From: Pseudomonas iranensis
GTDB lineage: Bacteria > Pseudomonadota > Gammaproteobacteria > Pseudomonadales > Pseudomonadaceae
Direction of reading: 5' to 3'
Length of the DNA stretch: 64,000 nt
Assembly: GCF_014268585.2 (NCBI RefSeq)
Contig: NZ_CP077092.1
Span: 5,059,501 to 5,123,500, forward strand
Part shown: one piece after another, positions 59,092-64,000 of the stretch
Layout of the letters: each line of letters opens with the position of its first letter
Position numbering within the stretch: position 1 is the stretch's first letter
Notes under the pieces: generated by a model
Databases searched by the model: none
What the model was told of the DNA's origin: nothing
The model's input: only the letters and a program-made list of their open reading frames with translations
Translations under genes and position numbers: made by a program

Positions 59092-60114
59092 TTATTGACC
59101 CAACTTCAGGCGAGCAGTCTCGCCACTGGTGAACGGAGCGATGTCGACCGGTTGGCCGTTGTAGCTGACCTGTGCTGCGCGGGCAACGCCCAGACGCACA
59201 TTGAGCGGCGGTTTGCCGGAAACGCTCACGCTGTCGCCTTTATGCTTCAGACCACTGAAAATCACTTTGCCACGGCCATCGGTCACCTGTGCCCAGCAAT
59301 CGCCGGTGAACTGCAATTGCACCTGGCCTTCGCCGGCAACCGGAGCAGCTGCTTCAGCGCTTGGCGCTTGAGCAACCGGAGCGGTCGGGGCAGGTGTCGC
59401 TGGGACATTCGGCGCTGGAGTGGCCGGAGCCGCCACCACTGGCGCAGGCGTCTGTGCCGGTGCGCTTGGCGCAACTGCCGGGGCAGCCGGCTCGGCTGCT
59501 GGCGCAGCAGATTCGGCGCCGGTGGATTCAGCACTGGTTTCCGACTGCGGCAAGGCCAGCGATGTCGAATTGTCAGCCTGATTTTCGGCGACAGCCTGGT
59601 CTTCCGGCTCGTCGATCGGGTGGATCTGCGTGGTGCCATCAGCGCCTTCGACTTCGACGTGCTCCGGCGCGAGGCTGGTCAGATCGCGGGTGCGCTGCGA
59701 GGTTTGATCCTGCCACCAGACGAATCCGCCGCCGATGACCGCGATCAGCAGCAACAGGCTGACGATACGCAAAATGGTGTGGGAAACCCGCACCGGCTCT
59801 TCGATACGACCGAGGGCGTGAACGTTGCTGCCCTGGGAGTCGGTGCCAGTGGACTGGTCGAATTGCTGAACCAGAACGGTCTGGTCCATGCCGAGCAATT
59901 TGGCATAGGCGCGAATGTAACCGCGAGCGAAGGTATGCCCCGGCAGCTTGTCGAAAGCGCCGGCTTCAAGATTGCTCAGGGATGTCACGGTGAGGTTGAG
60001 CTTGAGGGCCACTTCGGCCAGCGACCAGCCATTGCTTTCGCGGGCCTGGCGCAGGGTCTCACCGGGATTTACGCGATTCGCTGCTACAACTTCGGGATGC
60101 GCCGCTTTCATCAT
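59092..60114 (-). CDS. rodZ: Cell-shape protein RodZ
   Basis: The 340-residue bitopic protein has an N-terminal helix-turn-helix (about 15-85; GETLRQARESNGWSLAEVALKL), one membrane helix (about 113-133), a long Pro/Ala/Thr-rich periplasmic linker (about 200-265) and a C-terminal beta domain beginning VQLQFTGDCWAQV. RodZ links MreB to the cell-wall machinery. The start overlaps the pilW stop by four bases. Confidence 0.95.
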   Translation of the reverse strand: MMKAAHPEVVAANRVNPGETLRQARESNGWSLAEVALKLNLTVTSLSNLEAGAFDKLPGHTFARGYIRAYAKLLGMDQTVLVQQFDQSTGTDSQGSNVHALGRIEEPVRVSHTILRIVSLLLLIAVIGGGFVWWQDQTSQRTRDLTSLAPEHVEVEGADGTTQIHPIDEPEDQAVAENQADNSTSLALPQSETSAESTGAESAAPAAEPAAPAVAPSAPAQTPAPVVAAPATPAPNVPATPAPTAPVAQAPSAEAAAPVAGEGQVQLQFTGDCWAQVTDGRGKVIFSGLKHKGDSVSVSGKPPLNVRLGVARAAQVSYNGQPVDIAPFTSGETARLKLGQ

Positions 60115-60869
60115 TGCTCCGACAGGTATTGCTGATATTCCGGCGTACCGGGATAGAGTCGTTTTAATTGCAGACCGTAACTGGCTGCCTTGTCGCGATC
60201 TTCAAACACTTTTGCCAGCCGAACGCCGAGCAATAGACTACGTGCATTTTGTTCGGTGAGCTGGCTGAAACGGTCGTAATAGTCACGCGCGGGCACATAA
60301 TGCCTGTCTTCGAAGGACAACTCAGCCATTTCCAGCAATGCGCGTGGTTGTTGGCGATTCAGGCGCAGGGCTTTTTCCAGCTGTTGCTGGGCCAGATCAC
60401 GCTGGCCAAGCTTGGCGGCGGTCATGCCGAGATTTTCGAAGACCCGCGAGCGCTCAGGATACAGGGTATCGGCGGCCGCTTGTTCAAAACGCTCGTAGGC
60501 TTCCTTGTAGCGCTGTTCTTCGTAGAGGAAACTGCCGTAGTTGTTGAGGATGCGCGCATCGGCGGGACGTGAGGACAGGGCCTTGCGAAAGTGCTCGTCG
60601 GCCAGTGCCGGCTCCATTTCCGCCTGGAACACCAGACCGAGGGCCGCATTGGCGTCGGGGTCGGAACCGTCCAGCTCCAGCGCTTTCTTCAATGGCACCT
60701 TGGCGCGCTCGGTCATGCCTTGCTGCAGATAGCCCAGCCCCAGCTGCACGTAGGCAGCCCGCGCTTCATCGCGGCCCTTGCTGGTCTTCATCGGGTTGTA
60801 GTCACCCGACAGGACACAACCAGCACACAGGCTGGCCAACAGCAACAGCAGCGCAAAGCGCAGGGACAT
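60111..60869 (-). CDS. pilW: Type IV pilus biogenesis/stability lipoprotein PilW (PilF)
   Basis: The 252-residue precursor is a lipoprotein (LCAGC, C18) with about six tetratricopeptide repeats, for example VQLGLGYLQQGMTERAKVPL and NYGSFLYEEQRYKEAYERF. It is the outer-membrane pilotin needed for PilQ secretin assembly. The name PilF is used in P. aeruginosa. Other type IV pilus genes are elsewhere; position between rlmN and rodZ is standard. Confidence 0.95.
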   Translation of the reverse strand: MSLRFALLLLLASLCAGCVLSGDYNPMKTSKGRDEARAAYVQLGLGYLQQGMTERAKVPLKKALELDGSDPDANAALGLVFQAEMEPALADEHFRKALSSRPADARILNNYGSFLYEEQRYKEAYERFEQAAADTLYPERSRVFENLGMTAAKLGQRDLAQQQLEKALRLNRQQPRALLEMAELSFEDRHYVPARDYYDRFSQLTEQNARSLLLGVRLAKVFEDRDKAASYGLQLKRLYPGTPEYQQYLSEQ

Positions 60870-60881
60870 AGAGATCCTCTC

Positions 60882-62030
60882 TTAGTTAGTGTTCGCGGCG
60901 TTCTGTGCCAGATCGCTGTCGGCGCTCAACTCGCGCACGGCGATGTAACGTTCGCTGCGACGGGTGCGATCCAGCACCTGCCCTACCAATTGACCACATG
61001 CGGCATCGATGTCTTCACCACGGGTGGTGCGCACGGTGACGTTGAAACCGGCCTGATGCAACTGATCCTGGAAGCGGCGGATGGCATTGTTGCTCGGCCG
61101 CTCGTACCCGGAGTGCGGGAACGGGTTGAACGGGATCAGGTTGATCTTGCACGGGATATCTTTAAGCAACTCGATCATTTCCACCGCGTGCTCAAGCTTG
61201 TCGTTGACGTCCTTGAGCAAGGTGTACTCGATGGTCAGCACACGTTTCTCGCCAAGGGCGGACATGTAGCGCTGGCACGACTCGAGCAGCATCTTAAGCG
61301 GATATTTCTTGTTGATCGGCACCAATTGGTTACGCAATGCGTCATTCGATGCGTGCAGGGACAACGCCAGGGACACGTCGATGTGCTTGGCCAGCTCATC
61401 GATCATCGGCACCACGCCCGAGGTGGACAGGGTCACACGGCGCTTGGAGATCCCGTAGCCGAGGTCATCCATCATCAGATGCATGGCGGCGACGACGTTG
61501 TCGAAGTTCAGCAACGGCTCGCCCATGCCCATCATCACCACGTTGGTGATGGCGCGGTCGACGGTGGCCGGGACGCTGCCGAAAGATTTGTTGGCAATCC
61601 ACACCTGACCGATGACTTCGGCGGCGGTGAGGTTGCTGTTGAAGCCTTGCTTGCCGGTGGAGCAGAAACTGCAATCCAGGGCACAGCCTGCCTGGGACGA
61701 AACGCACAGAGTGCCGCGCTTGCCCTGGGGAATGTACACGGTCTCGACGCAGCTGCCGGACGCCACGCGCACCACCCATTTACGGGTGCCGTCGCTGGAG
61801 ATGTCCTCGCTGACCACTTCCGGACCACGTACTTCAGCAATGGCCTTGAGCTTGTCGCGCAAGGCTTTGCTGACGTTCGTCATGGCGTCGAAATCATCGA
61901 CGCCAAAGTGGTGAATCCATTTCATTACCTGACCGGCACGGAAACGCTTCTCCCCGATTGAGTCGAAGAATTTTTCCATTTCCGGCTGGGTCAGACCCAG
62001 CAGGTTTGTTTTAACAGTCGATGTAGTCAT
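60882..62030 (-). CDS. rlmN: Dual-specificity 23S rRNA/tRNA adenine-C2 methyltransferase
   Basis: The ATG at 62030 has AGGTGA just upstream, giving 382 residues. The radical-SAM cluster motif CxxxCxxC is at C116, C120 and C123. [18 protein letters not shown] and the later [11 protein letters not shown] are RlmN hallmarks. It methylates A2503 of 23S rRNA and A37 of some tRNAs. It is 12 bp upstream of pilW and 28 bp after ndk. Confidence 0.97.
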   Translation of the reverse strand: MTTSTVKTNLLGLTQPEMEKFFDSIGEKRFRAGQVMKWIHHFGVDDFDAMTNVSKALRDKLKAIAEVRGPEVVSEDISSDGTRKWVVRVASGSCVETVYIPQGKRGTLCVSSQAGCALDCSFCSTGKQGFNSNLTAAEVIGQVWIANKSFGSVPATVDRAITNVVMMGMGEPLLNFDNVVAAMHLMMDDLGYGISKRRVTLSTSGVVPMIDELAKHIDVSLALSLHASNDALRNQLVPINKKYPLKMLLESCQRYMSALGEKRVLTIEYTLLKDVNDKLEHAVEMIELLKDIPCKINLIPFNPFPHSGYERPSNNAIRRFQDQLHQAGFNVTVRTTRGEDIDAACGQLVGQVLDRTRRSERYIAVRELSADSDLAQNAANTN

Positions 62031-62058
62031 GGATTCACCTTCACTCTGCAAGCAATGC

Positions 62059-62484
62059 TTAGCGAGTGGTTACTTCAGTAGCTGCGAAGAAGTAAGCGAT
62101 TTCGCGAGCGGCAGCAGCTTCGGAGTCCGAACCGTGAACGGCGTTGGCGTCGATCGATTCAGCGAAGTCAGCACGGATGGTGCCGGCAGCAGCTTCTTTA
62201 GGGTTGGTAGCGCCCATCAGCTCACGGTTGCGAGCGATAGCGTTTTCGCCTTCCAGAACCTGAACGACAACCGGACCGGAAGTCATGAAAGCAACCAGGT
62301 CACCGAAGAAACCGCGCTCGCTGTGCTCAGCGTAGAAGCCTTCGGCTTCGGCTTTGGACAGTTGCTTCAGTTTCGAAGCTACAACGCGCAGGCCAGCGTC
62401 TTCGAAGCGAGTGGTGATCTTGCCGATCACGTTTTTAGCAACGGCGTCAGGCTTGATGATGGAGAAAGTACGTTGAACAGCCAT
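62059..62484 (-). CDS. ndk: Nucleoside diphosphate kinase
   Basis: The 141-residue protein begins [18 protein letters not shown] and has the active-site H117 in NAVHGSDS, with the terminal REIAYFF. It balances nucleoside triphosphates by ping-pong phosphate transfer. It leads the operon that continues through rlmN. Confidence 0.98.
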   Translation of the reverse strand: MAVQRTFSIIKPDAVAKNVIGKITTRFEDAGLRVVASKLKQLSKAEAEGFYAEHSERGFFGDLVAFMTSGPVVVQVLEGENAIARNRELMGATNPKEAAAGTIRADFAESIDANAVHGSDSEAAAAREIAYFFAATEVTTR

Positions 62485-62520
62485 GGTGTAACTCCAGAAA
62501 CGGTAATTTGCGAAAAATTA

Positions 62521-62543
62521 AACCCGCGAATTATACGCGGGTT
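62521..62543 (-). terminator. Terminator after the isc/iscX genes
   Basis: AACCCGCG and CGCGGGTT form an eight-bp stem with a seven-base loop, and TTTAATTTTT follows on the minus strand. It lies between the iscX stop and the ndk start and separates the two units. Confidence 0.85.
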
Positions 62544-62571
62544 CTTGGGTATTGCCTAACCTGCGAGACGA

Positions 62572-62772
62572 TCAGTCCAATTCTGCGGCCCAGAGCTCCT
62601 GAACCGCTTCGAGCACCTTCTCGCCGACCCGGCCAGAAGTAGCATCGAAGTCAGGCAGTTCAAGAATCATCTGCTGCAAACGGACAAAACCTACAGAATA
62701 CGGGTCGAGTCCCTCATGGGCCTCGGCCAGCTCTTCTGCAATGCGTTGAACATCATTCCAACCGTAGCTCAT
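62572..62772 (-). CDS. iscX: Fe-S cluster assembly protein IscX
   Basis: The 66-residue acidic protein (SYGWNDVQRIAEELAEAHEG; DPYSVGFVRLQQMILELPDF) is the usual last gene of the isc operon. It binds IscS and iron and tunes cluster formation. It lies 14 bp after fdx. Confidence 0.96.
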   Translation of the reverse strand: MSYGWNDVQRIAEELAEAHEGLDPYSVGFVRLQQMILELPDFDATSGRVGEKVLEAVQELWAAELD

Positions 62773-62786
62773 GACAGTCTTACCAG

Positions 62787-63128
62787 TCAGTGCGGCGCTT
62801 CGGCCGCATGGTTAAGCGAATATTTCGGAATCTCGACGGTGAGGTCTTCCTCACCGACGATGGCCTGGCAAGCCAGACGCGATTGCGCTTCCAGGCCCCA
62901 GGCACGGTCGAGGAAGTCCTCTTCCAGCTCGTCGGCCTCTTCCAGCGAGTCGAAACCCTCGCGGATGATGCAGTGGCACGTGGTGCAGGCGCAGACGCCG
63001 CCGCACGCGCTTTCCATCTCGATATGGTGTTCGTGGGCCAGTTCGAGAATCGATGTGCCGGGCGCAGCCTCGACCACCATGCCTTCAGGGCAGAACTTCT
63101 CGTGGGGCAGAAAAATGACCTGCGGCAT
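62787..63128 (-). CDS. fdx: ISC-type [2Fe-2S] ferredoxin
   Basis: The 113-residue ferredoxin has the adrenodoxin-type ligands C42, C48, C51 and C87 (ACGGVCACTTCHC and LACQAI), at the same positions as in E. coli Fdx. It supplies electrons for cluster assembly. Its ATG overlaps the hscA stop (TGATG). Confidence 0.97.
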   Translation of the reverse strand: MPQVIFLPHEKFCPEGMVVEAAPGTSILELAHEHHIEMESACGGVCACTTCHCIIREGFDSLEEADELEEDFLDRAWGLEAQSRLACQAIVGEEDLTVEIPKYSLNHAAEAPH

Positions 63129-64000
63129 CAGATATCCTCGATTTCATTCAGGTTGCGCCCCGACAGAGCGGCTTTCACCGTCAGATCCATGCGGCGGGCA
63201 GCAAAAGCATCGGTCACTTGCGACAGACGTTTGGTCTGCTGCTCGATGGCGTAACCATCGGTACCTTTCATCAGTTCGGCCAGTTCCTGCATTTGCAGTT
63301 CGATGACCATGCGCTCTTCGGCGTCGAGCAGACGCTCGCCATCGGCCTCCAGCGCGCCCTGCACCGCTTCGAGCAGGCGCTGGGCATCGACTTGCTGCTC
63401 ACGCAGAACGCGGGCGACCTTGTCGTCATTGGCGTGCTGGAACGAATCCTTGAGCATCTTGGCGATTTCGCCATCGGTCAGACCATAGGAAGGTTTGACC
63501 TGAATGCTCGCTTCAACGCCCGAACCCAACTCACGGGCAGACACGCTGAGCAGACCGTCGGCGTCGACCTGGAAGGTCACGCGAATTTTCGCTGCACCGG
63601 CCACCATTGCCGGAATGCCGCGCAATTCAAAGCGCGCCAGAGAGCGGCAATCGCTGATCAGCTCGCGCTCACCCTGCAAGACGTGGATCGCCATGGCCGA
63701 CTGGCCGTCTTTATAGGTGGTGAAGTCCTGGGCGCGGGCGACGGGGATGGTGGTGTTGCGCGGAATCACCTTTTCCATCAGACCGCCCATGGTTTCCAAA
63801 CCAAGGGACAGCGGAATCACGTCGAGCAGCAGCAGTTCGCCGCCATCGCGTTTGTTGCCAGCCAGCGTATCAGCCTGGATCGCGGCCCCGATGGCCACCA
63901 CTTGATCCGGGTCGATTTCCGTCAATGGCTGACGACCGAAGGCTTCGGCAACGGCTTCACGAACACGTGGCACGCGGGTCGAACCGCCGACCATGACCAC
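63128..64000 (-). CDS. hscA: Fe-S protein chaperone HscA, C-terminal part
   Basis: The gene runs off the window; 290 C-terminal residues are present. The ATPase end shows [14 protein letters not shown] and [11 protein letters not shown]; the substrate-binding domain follows with [18 protein letters not shown], and a helical lid ends in [14 protein letters not shown]. HscA releases clusters from IscU with the co-chaperone HscB. It is the Hsp70 of the isc operon. Confidence 0.97.
   Translation of the reverse strand: MVMVGGSTRVPRVREAVAEAFGRQPLTEIDPDQVVAIGAAIQADTLAGNKRDGGELLLLDVIPLSLGLETMGGLMEKVIPRNTTIPVARAQDFTTYKDGQSAMAIHVLQGERELISDCRSLARFELRGIPAMVAGAAKIRVTFQVDADGLLSVSARELGSGVEASIQVKPSYGLTDGEIAKMLKDSFQHANDDKVARVLREQQVDAQRLLEAVQGALEADGERLLDAEERMVIELQMQELAELMKGTDGYAIEQQTKRLSQVTDAFAARRMDLTVKAALSGRNLNEIEDI

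Overview
This window is chromosomal DNA of a Pseudomonas, most likely the P. fluorescens group. The evidence is GC-rich coding with typical Pseudomonas gene neighbourhoods: guaB-guaA; xseA with an M23 peptidase; hscA-fdx-iscX-ndk-rlmN-pilW-rodZ-ispG-hisS-yfgM-bamB-der; gcd beside a carbohydrate porin. The intergenic regions carry many REP elements built on a GGGAGCGAGCCTGCTCGCGA core. No rRNA, tRNA, CRISPR array or complete insertion sequence was recognised.

Layout. 1-1.3 kb: a REP-associated tyrosine transposase (RAYT) followed by a dense array of a second REP class. 1.4-9.8 kb: a large transglycosylase/transpeptidase, then a 1690-residue LRR/NEL-type effector-like protein that appears to lack its catalytic cysteine. 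9.8-17.2 kb: an alternative chaperone-usher (CS1/cable-pilus, alpha class) cluster on the minus strand with two pilins and two tip adhesins but one usher and one chaperone. 17.2-18.6 kb: a yqjI-yqjH-like PadR regulator/ferric-siderophore reductase pair with a perfect palindrome upstream. 19.9-23.9 kb: a glucose porin and membrane glucose dehydrogenase. 24.6-27 kb: a second Lon-type protease (asrA-like), followed by a MITE-like element with four tandem ~131-bp units. 27.6-32 kb: a chagasin-type inhibitor lipoprotein, cmoA-cmoB, tadA and a multicopper oxidase.

32.1-40.5 kb is a complete trehalose PTS locus. TreP (EIIBC), trehalose-6-phosphate hydrolase, a LamB-type porin, an EIIA-HPr-EI fusion and a small EIIB-like protein without the phospho-accepting cysteine lie on one strand. 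A divergent TreR regulator lies next to two matching operator-like palindromes. A small AT-richer insert follows, with a Doc-type toxin and an unrecognised 56-residue partner. The rest is housekeeping: purine synthesis (guaB, guaA), exonuclease VII, LeuA behind a possible leader peptide, and a methionine/glutamine aminotransferase with an omega-amidase. The last part runs from der to hscA: ribosome assembly, outer-membrane assembly, tRNA charging, isoprenoid synthesis, cell shape, type IV pili, rRNA methylation and Fe-S assembly.

Several structured non-coding elements stand out: the RAYT-linked REP array, the tandemly amplified MITE-like element, a related element whose end encodes the last codons of tadA, a ~100-bp element with perfect 29-bp terminal inverted repeats behind leuA, and a long stem-loop between treP and the trehalose-6-phosphate hydrolase gene.
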